Source: VAZQ01 sp963827585
Lineage (GTDB): Bacteria; Pseudomonadota; Alphaproteobacteria; Rhizobiales; Xanthobacteraceae
Direction of reading: 5' to 3'
Assembly (NCBI GenBank): GCA_963827585.1
Contig: CAWHCK010000018.1
Location: forward strand, 1 to 64,000
DNA: 64,000 nt
Below the pieces are notes generated by a model. The model was not told where the DNA came from. It searched no databases and saw nothing but the letters and a program-made list of their open reading frames with translations. Of the stretch, positions 46,710 to 56,800 are shown in pieces; position 1 is the stretch's first letter; every line of letters starts with the position of its first letter. The translations under genes and the position numbers were made by a program.

Positions 46710-48218
46710 ATGGAGTTCGATCTATTCCAGAACCTGGCGACCGGCTTCGGCGCGGCGCTATCGTTGAAGAACATCGGCTTCGCCCTGCTCGGCTGTCTCC
46801 TCGGCACGCTGATCGGCGTGCTGCCCGGCATCGGGCCGATCCCCACGCTGGCCATGCTGTTGCCGATCACCTTCGGTCTCGAGCCGTTGTCCTCGCTCAT
46901 CATGCTGGCCGGCATCTATTACGGCGCGCAATACGGCGGCTCGACCACGTCGATCCTGGTGAACATCCCCGGCGAGGCCGGTTCGATCATCACCTGCCTC
47001 GACGGTCACCAGATGGCCAAGCAGGGACGCGCCGGCGCCGCGCTCGGGGTGGCCGCATTGGGCTCTTTTTTCGCCGGCTGTGTCGGCACGGTATTCATCG
47101 CCGCGTTCGGGCCGCCGCTTGCGGCCATTGCCCAGCAATTCAACTCGCCCGACTATTTCTCGTTGATGGTGCTCGGCCTCGTCACCGCGGTCATTCTGGC
47201 GCACGGCTCGGTGATCAAGGCGGTGGGGATGGTCCTCGTCGGCCTGCTGTTCGGCCTCGTCGGCACGGACGTCAACAGCGGCCTTACGCGCTATACGTTC
47301 GGCGTTTCCGAACTGTGGGACGGAATCGATTTCCTCCCGTTGGTGATCGGGATGTTCGGGATCGTCGAGATCATTCGCAATCTGGAGCAGCCGACGCTGC
47401 CGCGCCCGCAATTCAGCGCGAAGATGAAAGACCTTTGGCCGAGCATGAAGGACTTCCGCGAGTCCTGGCGGGCGGTGCTCCGCGGCACCGGCTTGGGCTC
47501 GATTCTCGGCATCCTGCCCGGTGGCGGCGCCGTGCTTGCCGCGTTCGCGAGCTATACCCTCGAGAAGAAGATCGCCAAGGACCCGAGCCGGTTCGGCCGT
47601 GGCGCCATCGAGGGCGTGGCAGGTCCGGAATCCGCCAACAACGCGGCCGCGCAAACCTCCTTCATTCCATTGCTGACGCTGGGCCTGCCCTCCAATGCCA
47701 TCATGGCGCTGATGATGGGAGCGATGATCATCCAGGGCATTCAGCCGGGTTCGGCGGTCATGACCAAGCGTCCGGACCTGTTCTGGGGAATGGTCGCCAG
47801 CATGTGGATCGGCAATTTGATGCTGCTGGTGATCAATCTGCCGCTGATCGGAATATGGGTTCGCCTGCTCTCCGTCCCTTATCGTCTGCTCTATCCGGCA
47901 ATTCTGCTATTCTGTGTCATCGGCATTTACAGCACCAACACGAATATGGCCCAGTTGGTGCTCTGCGCCGTCTTCGCGGTGTTCGGCTATGTGATGCTGA
48001 GATTTGGATGCGAGCCGGCGCCGTTGGTCTTGGGATTCATTCTCGGGCCGCTCATGGAGGAAAATCTCAGGCGCTCTCTGGTGATTTCGCGCGGCGACCC
48101 GATGGTGTTTGTCGAGCGGCCGATTTCGGCAACTCTTCTGGCCATGACGGTGGGCCTCATCGCCCTGATCGTGCTGCCGCAGTTTCGCAAGACCCGCGAG
48201 GAGGCGTTCCAGGAATGA
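46710..48218 (+). CDS. tctA: Tripartite tricarboxylate transporter large membrane subunit TctA
   Basis: 502 residues, 11-12 membrane segments. Hallmarks are GVLPGIGPIPTLAMLLPITF, GIYYGAQYGGSTTSILVNIP, GEAGSIITCLDGHQMAKQGR, GILPGGGAVLAAFASYTLEK, GVAGPESANNAAAQTSFIPL and LGLPSNAIMALMMGAMIIQG. Secondary carrier for a carboxylate delivered by TctC receptors. The ATG at 46710 directly abuts palindrome 2 and has only a weak GGGA eight to eleven bases upstream, an unusual arrangement for a highly expressed transporter. Confidence 0.95.
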   Translation: MEFDLFQNLATGFGAALSLKNIGFALLGCLLGTLIGVLPGIGPIPTLAMLLPITFGLEPLSSLIMLAGIYYGAQYGGSTTSILVNIPGEAGSIITCLDGHQMAKQGRAGAALGVAALGSFFAGCVGTVFIAAFGPPLAAIAQQFNSPDYFSLMVLGLVTAVILAHGSVIKAVGMVLVGLLFGLVGTDVNSGLTRYTFGVSELWDGIDFLPLVIGMFGIVEIIRNLEQPTLPRPQFSAKMKDLWPSMKDFRESWRAVLRGTGLGSILGILPGGGAVLAAFASYTLEKKIAKDPSRFGRGAIEGVAGPESANNAAAQTSFIPLLTLGLPSNAIMALMMGAMIIQGIQPGSAVMTKRPDLFWGMVASMWIGNLMLLVINLPLIGIWVRLLSVPYRLLYPAILLFCVIGIYSTNTNMAQLVLCAVFAVFGYVMLRFGCEPAPLVLGFILGPLMEENLRRSLVISRGDPMVFVERPISATLLAMTVGLIALIVLPQFRKTREEAFQE

Positions 48219-48256
48219 ACATGCCGACCGGCAAACTGATGCAACGGAGGAAACAT

Positions 48257-49240
48257 ATGAAATACGGATGGAATTGGCGGTTGTGTTCCGCGGCTCTCGC
48301 GTTGGCCGCGGCAGCGGGCATGATGCCGACCGGTGCCCGCGCGCAGGCCTATCCTAACCAGGATATCCGCCTCATCTGCGCCTTTCCTCCCGGCAGCGGA
48401 GCGGATGTGCTGGTGCGGCATTTTGCCGAAAAGCTGCGTCCGCTTGCGAACCGCACGGTGATCGTCGAGAACAAGGCAGGCGCCGGCGGCAATATCGCGA
48501 TGGAGTATGTCGCACGGGCGAAACCCGACGGTTACACCATCTTCGTCCATGCGGCGACCGCGGTTGCAGCGAACCAGCATCTCTTCAAGAAGCCGCCCGT
48601 CGACGCAGCCAAGGCGTTTCAAATCGCGGCATCGATCAACCGGCAACCCTTCATGCTGGTCGTAGACGCGAAGGCGCCCTACAAGGCAGTCGCCGAGCTC
48701 ACCGAGGCCATGAAGAAGAAGGGGGACAAGGCCACCTACGCGTCGGCGGCTCCCACCGGCACCATCATGGGCGAGATCTACAAGGACGTCACCGGCATCA
48801 AAGCCGTCGAGGTGAATTACAAGACGGCTCCGGATTCGCTCAATGAGATGCTCAGCGGCAAGGTCGACTACGGCATGCATGATCCGGTCTTTTCGCTCGC
48901 CCAGCAGCGCGAAGGGCGGCTGCGCATCCTCGCCGTCAGTACGGCGACGCGACTGCAGGCGAACCCGGACCTGCCGACCATGACCGAGTCGGGCGTGCCC
49001 ATGGATCTGACCGGCTGGTGGGCGGCCATGCTGCCGGCCGGCACGCCGAAACCTGTCATCGACAAGGTGAACCAGTGGTTCTCGGAGATCGTGCAGACCG
49101 ATGAAACCAGGAAGTTTCTCAATAGCTTTGGTGGCGACCCCTTCATCAATACGCCGGAGGCGGGCCAGGAGCTGTTCCTGAAAGCGATCAAGGATTGGGG
49201 CGACTACGTCCGCTTGGCGAAAATCGTGCCGCAGGGTTGA
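48257..49240 (+). CDS. tctC: Bug/TctC receptor 1 of 4
   Basis: 327 residues from ATG 48257 with GGAGG at 48246-48250. Signal peptide LCSAALALAAAAGMMPTGAR then AQAYPNQDIRLICAFPPGSG. Family motifs are RTVIVENKAGAGGNIAMEYV, ARAKPDGYTIFVHAATAVAA and LNEMLSGKVDYGMHDPVFSL. It ends WGDYVRLAKIVPQG. It is directly followed by a hairpin and a second receptor gene; it may deliver the main ligand since it is nearest to tctA. Confidence 0.93.
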   Translation: MKYGWNWRLCSAALALAAAAGMMPTGARAQAYPNQDIRLICAFPPGSGADVLVRHFAEKLRPLANRTVIVENKAGAGGNIAMEYVARAKPDGYTIFVHAATAVAANQHLFKKPPVDAAKAFQIAASINRQPFMLVVDAKAPYKAVAELTEAMKKKGDKATYASAAPTGTIMGEIYKDVTGIKAVEVNYKTAPDSLNEMLSGKVDYGMHDPVFSLAQQREGRLRILAVSTATRLQANPDLPTMTESGVPMDLTGWWAAMLPAGTPKPVIDKVNQWFSEIVQTDETRKFLNSFGGDPFINTPEAGQELFLKAIKDWGDYVRLAKIVPQG

Positions 49241-49249
49241 GGTGACGAA

Positions 49250-49278
49250 CGGGCGCGATGACGCACGCATCGCGCCCG
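49250..49278 (+). terminator. Intergenic hairpin between receptors 1 and 2
   Basis: Perfect 11-base stem CGGGCGCGATG / CATCGCGCCCG with loop ACGCACG. No T-run follows, so it is more likely an mRNA processing or stability hairpin than a strong terminator. A weaker hairpin (CGGGC ... GCCCG, 50343-50361) lies between receptors 2 and 3. Confidence 0.6.
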
Positions 49279-49347
49279 ATCAAGCATCGAAACGTGCGGA
49301 CGCCGGCTCGAAGGATGATCCGGCATCTCTTCAGAGGGAGGAAGCCC

Positions 49348-50334
49348 ATGAATGCCAATTCGAATTGGCCGTTGCGATTCGCTCGGCTGGCGGTCGTTCT
49401 GACCGCCGCGCTAGGGGCGATGCAGGGCGTTGCCGCCGCTCAGGAATATCCCAGCCAGGATATCCGGCTGATTTGCGGATTTCCGCCGGGCAGCGGCGCC
49501 GACGTGTTCGTGCGCTATTTTGCCGAGAAGCTGCGGCCGCTCGCCGGGCGCACGGTGGTGGTCGAGAACAAGGTTGGAGCAGCGAGCAATATTGCGACCG
49601 AATACGTCGCGCGCTCGAAGCCCGACGGCCACACGCTCTACCCGTTTGCGGGGACGACGGTGGCCGCGAGCATGCATCTGTTCAAGAATCCCCCCGTCGA
49701 CGTCGGCAAGGCGATCCGGGTCGCGGCCACCACCAGCAATCTTGCATTCATGCTCGTGGTCGATGCAAAGAGTCCCTACAAGAACGTGGCCGAATTGACC
49801 GCAGCCGTGAAGCAGAAGGGCAGCAGCGCCAGTTATGCCGTTGCGGCGAATCCGGGCCGCATCATGGGCGCGATCTACAAGAACACCGCAGGTCTCGGTG
49901 CCCTCGAAGTGCAATACCGCAGCGCACCCGATTCACTGAACGAGATGATGAGCGGCAAGCTCGACTACGGACTGCACGACCCGATTTTCGCGCTCGCGCA
50001 ACAGCGCGAGGGGCGGCTGCGCATCCTCGCGGTGAGCACGGCCAAACGGCTGCAGTCGCTGCCGGAGCTGCCGACGATGACCGAGTCGGGAATCCCCATG
50101 GACCTTAGTCTATGGTGGGGCGTGATGGTGCCGACCGGCACTCCCAAGCCGATCGTCGACAGGATCAACCAGTGGTTCTCGCAGATCGTCAGCACGGAGG
50201 AAACGAAGAAATTCCTCAACGCGTCCGGCGCCGACCCCATGATCAACACCCCGGAACGCAGCCAGGAAATGCTCGAGACCGCCATCAAGGAATGGGGTGA
50301 CTACGTTCGGATGGCCAAGATCGAGCCGCAATGA
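49348..50334 (+). CDS. tctC: Bug/TctC receptor 2 of 4
   Basis: 328 residues from MNANSNWPLRFARLAVVLTA, preceded by GAGGGAGGAAG. Mature start QEYPSQDIRLICGFPPGSGA. It shares most positions with receptors 1, 3 and 4 (VVENKVGAASNIATEYVARS, LNEMMSGKLDYGLHDPIFAL, LPTMTESGIPMDLSLWWGVM) but differs in the ligand loop YPFAGTTVAASMHLFKNPPV where the others have VHAA. It ends WGDYVRMAKIEPQ. The in-frame start at 49258 is rejected because it lacks a ribosome-binding site. Confidence 0.93.
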   Translation: MNANSNWPLRFARLAVVLTAALGAMQGVAAAQEYPSQDIRLICGFPPGSGADVFVRYFAEKLRPLAGRTVVVENKVGAASNIATEYVARSKPDGHTLYPFAGTTVAASMHLFKNPPVDVGKAIRVAATTSNLAFMLVVDAKSPYKNVAELTAAVKQKGSSASYAVAANPGRIMGAIYKNTAGLGALEVQYRSAPDSLNEMMSGKLDYGLHDPIFALAQQREGRLRILAVSTAKRLQSLPELPTMTESGIPMDLSLWWGVMVPTGTPKPIVDRINQWFSQIVSTEETKKFLNASGADPMINTPERSQEMLETAIKEWGDYVRMAKIEPQ

Positions 50335-50388
50335 CAAGCCGACGGGCGCAATCGCGGCCCGCGACAGGGTCGTGCTGGAGGAAATCTC

Positions 50389-51378
50389 ATGAACTCCACT
50401 CTCAAACCAACTCTGCGCGGTATCACGAGCGCCATCGCCGCGATGGTCGTCCTGGCCGCGGTCCCCGCCGGCGTCGCTGCGCAAGACTATCCGAGCCAGG
50501 ACATTCGTTTCATCTGTGGCTTCCCCGCGGGCAGCGGTGCCGATGTGCTGGTGCGATATTTCGCCGAGAAGGTGAGGCCCTTCGCCAACCGGACCATCAT
50601 CGTCGAGAACAAGGTGGGAGCCGCCGGCAACATCGCGGCGGTGTACACCGCGCGCGCGAAGCCCGACGGCCACACGGTCTATGTCCATGCCGCCAGCGCG
50701 ATCGCCGCCAACATGCACTTGTTCAAGGCGCCGCCGATCGATGCCGTGAAGGACCTGCAAATCGCCGCCGGCGTCAACAAGCAGCCGTTCATGGTGATGG
50801 TGCCCGCGAACAGCCCGTACAAGACGCTGGCCGAGTTGACCGAGGCGATGAAGCAGAAGGGAGAAAAGGCGAGCTATGCCCAGTCCAACACCAGCGGCAA
50901 GGTGATGGGCGAGCTCTATAAGCAGGCGACCGGCATCCAAGCCGTGGAGGTGCCCTACCGGACGGCGAACGACAGCCTGAACGACTTCGCCAGTGGCCGC
51001 ATCGACTACGGCATGATGGATCCGGTGTTCGCGTTGAGCCAGGCGCGCGCCGGGCGATTGCGGATGCTCGCGGTCAGCACCCCGCAGCGCATGCAGGCGG
51101 TGCCGGAGCTCCCGACCATGGCCGAAGCCGGGGTCCGCGGCGTCGAGTTGCTCACGTGGTTCGCCGCCATGGTGCCGGCCGGTACGCCGCGGCCGATCAT
51201 CGACAAGCTCAACACGTGGTTCAACCAGGTCCTCGCCACCGAGGAGACCAAGGCGTTCCTCAACAGCTTCGGCGGTGATCCCTTCGTCACCACGCCCGAG
51301 GAAGGCCAGGCGCTGTTCCGGCAGCACGTCAAGGATTGGGAGGGATTCGTGCGGGCCGCCAAGATCGAGCCGCAATGA
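50389..51378 (+). CDS. tctC: Bug/TctC receptor 3 of 4
   Basis: 329 residues from MNSTLKPTLRGITSAIAAMV with GGAGG upstream. Signal peptide cleavage likely after GVAAQ, then DYPSQDIRFICGFPAGSGAD. Motifs: IIVENKVGAAGNIAAVYTAR, YVHAASAIAANMHLFKAPPI, VPYRTANDSLNDFASGRIDY. It is the most divergent of the four in the C-terminal half (GVRGVELLTWFAAMVPAGTP). Confidence 0.93.
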   Translation: MNSTLKPTLRGITSAIAAMVVLAAVPAGVAAQDYPSQDIRFICGFPAGSGADVLVRYFAEKVRPFANRTIIVENKVGAAGNIAAVYTARAKPDGHTVYVHAASAIAANMHLFKAPPIDAVKDLQIAAGVNKQPFMVMVPANSPYKTLAELTEAMKQKGEKASYAQSNTSGKVMGELYKQATGIQAVEVPYRTANDSLNDFASGRIDYGMMDPVFALSQARAGRLRMLAVSTPQRMQAVPELPTMAEAGVRGVELLTWFAAMVPAGTPRPIIDKLNTWFNQVLATEETKAFLNSFGGDPFVTTPEEGQALFRQHVKDWEGFVRAAKIEPQ

Positions 51379-51455
51379 CGGCGGGAGCTCCGGGCGGCGC
51401 CGGCTATCAGGTCTGCGCCCAATGCCCGCTTCAATAACATCAAAGGGAGGAATGC

Positions 51456-52439
51456 ATGCGACACGTCTCCACGGGGCGGATGCGTCTGGCGGCGGCGATG
51501 GTGCTGGCTGCGGCCCTGGCGGGCATGCCGGGCAGCGCTCGTGCCCAGGACTATCCGAGCCAGGATGTGCGGTTCCTCTGTGCCTTCCCGGCCGGCAGCG
51601 GCGCCGATGTGATCGTGCGCTACTTTGCGGAGAAGATGCGCCCGGTTCTCAAGCGCACGATCATCGTCGAGAACAAGCCGGGCGCCGGCGGCAATATCGC
51701 GGCCGAAAGCATGGTGCGCTCGAAGCCCGATGGCCATACCATCTTCATTCACGCCGGCAACACGGTTGCCGGCAACATGCATCTGATCAAAAAGCCGCCG
51801 TTCGATGCGGCCAAGGCCATCCAGATAGCGGCCACGATCAACAAGCAGGCCTTCATGCTTGCGGTCGACGCCAAGCGGCCATGGAAGAGCGTGGCGGAGC
51901 TGACGGCGTACCTGAAGGAAAAAGGTGACAAGGCGACCTATGCGGTGTCCGCGAATTCCGGCATCGTGATGGGGGCCATCTACAACGAGAAGGCGGGCCT
52001 GCAGGCCGTGCAGGTCCATTACCGGATGGCGCAGGATGCGCTCAACGACATGACGAGCGGCAAGGTCGATTACGCGCTGCAGGATCCCGTCTTTGCGCTG
52101 AGCCAGCACCGCGAGGGCAGGCTGCGCGTGCTTGCGGTCGCTTCGGCGGAGCGGCTGAAGTCGAACCCGGAGCTGCCGACCATGACCGAGTCGGGCGTGC
52201 CCATGGATCTGGTGGGATGGTTCGCCGCCATGGTGCCGAGCGCAACACCGAGACCGATCGTCGAGCAGTTGAACAAATGGTTCAGTGACGTGGTGGCGAC
52301 GGAGGAGACCCAGAATTTCCTGAGGAATTACGGCGGCGATCCCTGGATCAGCACGCCCGAGGAGGGACAGGCGCGGCTGGTGCGGGACATCGCGGCCTGG
52401 GGCGACTACATCCGCATCGCCAAGCTCGAGCCGCAATGA
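51456..52439 (+). CDS. tctC: Bug/TctC receptor 4 of 4
   Basis: 327 residues from MRHVSTGRMRLAAAMVLAAA with AAAGGGAGG upstream. Mature start QDYPSQDVRFLCAFPAGSGA. Motifs: IIVENKPGAGGNIAAESMVR, FIHAGNTVAGNMHLIKKPPF, VHYRMAQDALNDMTSGKVDY. It ends WGDYIRIAKLEPQ. Last gene of the tct operon; the next gene, a metallopeptidase, starts 127 bases later and is unrelated. Confidence 0.93.
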   Translation: MRHVSTGRMRLAAAMVLAAALAGMPGSARAQDYPSQDVRFLCAFPAGSGADVIVRYFAEKMRPVLKRTIIVENKPGAGGNIAAESMVRSKPDGHTIFIHAGNTVAGNMHLIKKPPFDAAKAIQIAATINKQAFMLAVDAKRPWKSVAELTAYLKEKGDKATYAVSANSGIVMGAIYNEKAGLQAVQVHYRMAQDALNDMTSGKVDYALQDPVFALSQHREGRLRVLAVASAERLKSNPELPTMTESGVPMDLVGWFAAMVPSATPRPIVEQLNKWFSDVVATEETQNFLRNYGGDPWISTPEEGQARLVRDIAAWGDYIRIAKLEPQ

Positions 52440-52565
52440 CGAGGGTCGGCGATGGCCGCGCAATCTGAGCAACTCTGCCGAGGCGCAGAATCGCATCGAC
52501 GGATGCTGGAACGATCAACATAGACGCGGCGTTGAATGGCGTCTCGCGGTCAGGGTGCCGGAACC

Positions 52566-53714
52566 ATGAAGCTTTTCGAGTGCCAGAACTGCGGACAGCC
52601 GCTCTATTTCGAAAATACCAGCTGTGAGAGCTGCGGCCTGCGGCTGGGTTACTTGGCGGAACGGGAAACCGTCACCGCGCTGGAAGAGGTCGACGGCGCG
52701 TGGCGTGCACTCGCGGCGCCGGCGGAGCAGTATCGGTTTTGCGCCAATGTCGAGAATAATGTCTGCAACTGGCTCGTGGCCGCCGATGATGCCGAGGCGT
52801 TTTGTGCGGCCTGCCGCCATAACCGCACCATTCCCGATCTCACAAGTCCCGAGAACCTCGGGCATTGGCGCAAGATCGAATTCGCCAAGCGCCGACTGTT
52901 CTATTCGTTGCTGCGGCTGCGCCTGCCGCTGGAAACCCGGGCCGAAGATCCCAACGGTCTCGCATTCGATTTCCTGTCGACCCCCGTCGGTGCCTCGGCG
53001 GAGCAAGCGCCGATCCTGACCGGGCACGCCAGCGGCCTCATCACCCTCAACGCGGCCGAGGCCGACGCCCCCGAGCGTGAACGTCAGCGCAAGTCGATGG
53101 GCGAGCCTTACCGCACGCTGCTCGGTCATTTCCGCCACGAGATCGCCCATTATTACTGGGATCGCCTGGTCGCGGATTCGCCGGCGATCGACGAGTTCAG
53201 GCGGCTGTTCGGTGACGAGCGCGACGATTATGGCGCGGCGCTGCAGCGCCACTATGCCAATGGTCCGGCGCCGGACTGGGCGGATCGCTTCGTCACTGCC
53301 TATGCCAGCTCGCATCCGTGGGAGGATTTCGCCGAGACCTGGGCGCACTATTTTCACATGGTCGATACGCTCGAAACCGCGTTCGCGTTCGGCCTGCGGC
53401 TGCGGCCGAAGGTGGCCAAAGGCGCCGACCTGTCTGCGGCGATCGACTTCGACCCCTATGTCGCCGAGATGGACCGGATCATCGATGCCTGGCTGCCGCT
53501 GACCTTCGCGGTCAACTCCATCAACCGCAGCATGGGCCAGCCCGATCTCTACCCGTTTGTCATACCGCCGCCGGTGATCTGGAAGCTGACATTCATTCAC
53601 GATCGGATTCACGCCGTAAGCTCGCGCCGCCCGCGCAACTTGGGCGACAATGCGTTGCGTGCGGTCGCGGCCGGGCTCAAGCGGTCGGTCGGATCGCCGC
53701 AATCGACAAGCTGA
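52566..53714 (+). CDS. Zinc-ribbon putative metallopeptidase
   Basis: 382 residues from MKLFECQNCGQPLYFENTSC. N-terminal zinc ribbon CxxC-x10-CxxC (Cys6, 9, 20, 23), further cysteines 59, 67, 80 and 83 suggesting a second ribbon, and a metallopeptidase motif HEIAHYYWD at 191-199. A third ligand is likely in SSHPWEDFAETWAHYFHMVD. It matches the conserved putative zinc-binding metallo-peptidase family commonly next to the DUF2126/ATP-grasp/alpha-E genes, as here. No signal peptide: cytoplasmic. The frame opens at 52536 but MKLFEC is the family start. Confidence 0.87.
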   Translation: MKLFECQNCGQPLYFENTSCESCGLRLGYLAERETVTALEEVDGAWRALAAPAEQYRFCANVENNVCNWLVAADDAEAFCAACRHNRTIPDLTSPENLGHWRKIEFAKRRLFYSLLRLRLPLETRAEDPNGLAFDFLSTPVGASAEQAPILTGHASGLITLNAAEADAPERERQRKSMGEPYRTLLGHFRHEIAHYYWDRLVADSPAIDEFRRLFGDERDDYGAALQRHYANGPAPDWADRFVTAYASSHPWEDFAETWAHYFHMVDTLETAFAFGLRLRPKVAKGADLSAAIDFDPYVAEMDRIIDAWLPLTFAVNSINRSMGQPDLYPFVIPPPVIWKLTFIHDRIHAVSSRRPRNLGDNALRAVAAGLKRSVGSPQSTS

Positions 53715-53836
53715 GCGGGATTTCGCAGGCGCGGTGGGGCATCGGCAGGCCACCCCCGCAAGAGCGTCTGGACGGCCCAGAAATTGCATCACAAATTCCA
53801 TAGGATGTAGTAGGCCTTAGCGCGGCAGAGCGGCGT

Positions 53837-56800
53837 ATGTCGATCCTCGTCAGTCTCCATCACGTCACACGATACCACTACGATCGCCCGGTCGGCCTCG
53901 GGCCGCAGGTGATCAGGTTGCGGCCGGCCCCGCATTGCCGCACGCGCGTTCCGAGCTACTCGCTCAAGGTAACGCCGGCGCAGCATTTCGTGAACTGGCA
54001 GCAGGATCCGAACGGAAACTGGCTGGCGCGCTTCGTCTTTCCGGAGAAGACCCGCGAATTCACCATCACCGTCGATCTCATCGCCGACATGGCGGTGGTC
54101 AATCCGTTCGATTTCTTCGTCGAGCCGTTCGCGGAGACCTTTCCGTTCGCCTATCCCGCCGAGTTCGCGGAGGAGCTTGCGCCCTATCTCGATGCCGAGC
54201 CGGCGGGGCCGCGGCTGTCGGCGTTCCTTGCCTCGATCCCGCGTGACAGGAAAGGCATCGTCGATTTTCTGGTCGAGCTCAATCAACGCCTGCAAAGCGA
54301 GATCGGCTACGTGATTCGCATGGAAGCAGGCGTGCAGGCGCCGGAGCAAACACTGGCGGCGAATTCGGGCTCGTGTCGCGACAGCGCATGGCTGCTGGTG
54401 CAAGTCCTGCGACATCTCGGTCTCGCAGCCCGCTTCGTGTCGGGCTACCTCATCCAGTTGCGGCCCGACGTGCAGGCGCTGGACGGGCCCGCGGGCGCCG
54501 CGCAGGATTTCACCGACCTGCACGCCTGGGCCGAGGTCTACGTGCCGGGCGCCGGTTGGATCGGGCTCGATGCCACCTCCGGGCTGTTGTGCGGGGAGGG
54601 CCACCTTCCGCTCGCCGCGACACCGCATTTCCGCGCCGCGGCGCCGATCAGCGGCGCCGTCGAGCCGGCAGACGTGGACTTCTCGTTCGACATGGTGGTC
54701 ACGCGCATCGCGGAACAGCCGCGCGTGACCTATCCGTTCTCGGATGAAGCATGGGCGGCGCTCGACGCGCTGGGTGACAAGGTCGATGGCGACCTCGCGA
54801 GGAACGACGTCCGACTGACGATGGGCGGCGAGCCGACTTTCGTTTCGGTCGACGACTACCAGTCGGCGGAGTGGAACACCGCCGCGCTTGGTCCTACCAA
54901 GCGCGTCCGCGCCGACAATCTGAGCCGGCGGCTGCGCACTCATTTTGCCGCAGGCGGGCTCCTGCACTACGGCCAGGGCAAATGGTATCCGGGCGAGCCT
55001 CTGCCGCGCTGGGCGTTCGCGCTCTATTGGCGGCGAGACGGCAAGCCGATTTGGCGCGACCCCGCGCTGATTGCGACCGAGACCGACGCCTATCAGCCGC
55101 TTGCCGGCGACGCCCAGCGTTTCACGCAAGCCGTCGCGTCCCGCCTTGGGCTTGACGCCATCTACGTGCAACCCGCCTTCGAAGACCCGGCCGAGCGCAT
55201 GCTCAAGCAGGGCGAGCTTCCGGAGAATGTCGACCCCAATGATCCCAAGATCGATGACCCGCTCGAGCGCGACCGCATCATGCGCGCGTTCGAACGCCAA
55301 CTTGGCGTGCCGGTCGGCTACGTACTGCCGGTGCAACGCTGGACCGCCGAGGCGGCCGCGCCGGGCTGGCTCAGCGAGATCTGGCAAACCCGGCGCCGGC
55401 ACCTGTTCCTGGCGCCGGGGGATTCTCCGATCGGCTTTCGTCTGCCGCTCAACGCCTTGCCGCACCTGCGGCCGACCGACTACCCGCACCTCGTGCCCGC
55501 GGATCCCATGATCGAGCGGGGCGAATTGCCCGATCCGGAGCTCCTGGCGCAGGCCATTGTCTATCGCAGCGAAGAAGCCGCCGCCCGCGCGAAGGTGTTG
55601 GATTTTCGCCGCGGCCCGCCGCCGCCAGTGCGCGCGGCTGCGTCACCGTCGGGATCGGCTATCGCGGTGCGCACGGCGCTCACGGTCGAGCCGCGCGATG
55701 GACGGCTCTGCGTGTTCATGCCGCCGGTCGAACGACTGGAAGACTATCTCGAGCTCCTCGCGGTGGTTGAAGCGACTGCCGCCGAGCTCAACATGCCGGT
55801 GCACGTGGAGGGGTACGAGCCGCCGCCCGATCCGCGCTTGAACGTCATCAAGGTTACGCCCGATCCCGGCGTCATCGAAGTCAATGTTCATCCCGTGGCA
55901 ACCTGGCGCGAGGCAGTGCATCTCACGCACACGCTCTACCAGGAAACGCGAGCCGCTCGGCTCGGTACCGACAAGTTCATGATCGATGGCCGCCACACCG
56001 GCACCGGCGGCGGCAATCACGTCGTGCTGGGCGGGCCGACGGCGGCCGACAGCCCGTTTCTGCGCCGGCCCGACCTGCTCAAGAGCCTGATCGTGTATTG
56101 GCAGCGGCATCCTTCGCTGTCGTACCTGTTCTCGGGATTGTTCATCGGGCCGACGAGCCAGGCCCCGCGCGTCGACGAAGGGCGCGACGACCAGCTCTAC
56201 GAGCTCGAGATCGCGCTTGCCATGGTGCCGGCGATGGGGGAGGGGGAGGTGCCGCGGCCGTGGCTGGTCGACCGCCTGTTTCGCAATCTTCTGGTCGACG
56301 TCACCGGCAATACCCACCGTACCGAGCTCTGCATCGACAAGCTGTTCTCGCCGGACGGTCCGACCGGACGGCTGGGCCTGGTCGAATTCCGCGCCTTCGA
56401 AATGCCGCCGCACGCGCGCATGAGCCTGGCGCAACAGCTGCTGCTGCGGGCCCTGATCGCCTGGTTCTGGCGTGCGCCGCAACGCGGCTCGCTGGTGCGT
56501 TGGGGCACCGCCCTGCACGACCGATTCATGTTGGGCCACTTTGTCTGGGAGGATTTTCTCGCCGTCTTGGACGATCTTCGCGGCGCGGGCTATCATTTCG
56601 ATTCGGAGTGGTTTCATGCGCAACGCGAGTTTCGCTTTCCATTCTACGGCGCCGTCAACCATGGTGGCGTGACCTTGGAATTGAGACAGGCGCTCGAGCC
56701 GTGGCATGTCCTCGGCGAAGACACGACGGCGGGCGTCACCGCGCGCTTCGTCGATTCGTCGGTCGAACGGCTGCAGGTGAAGGCCGAGGGGTTCAACGCC

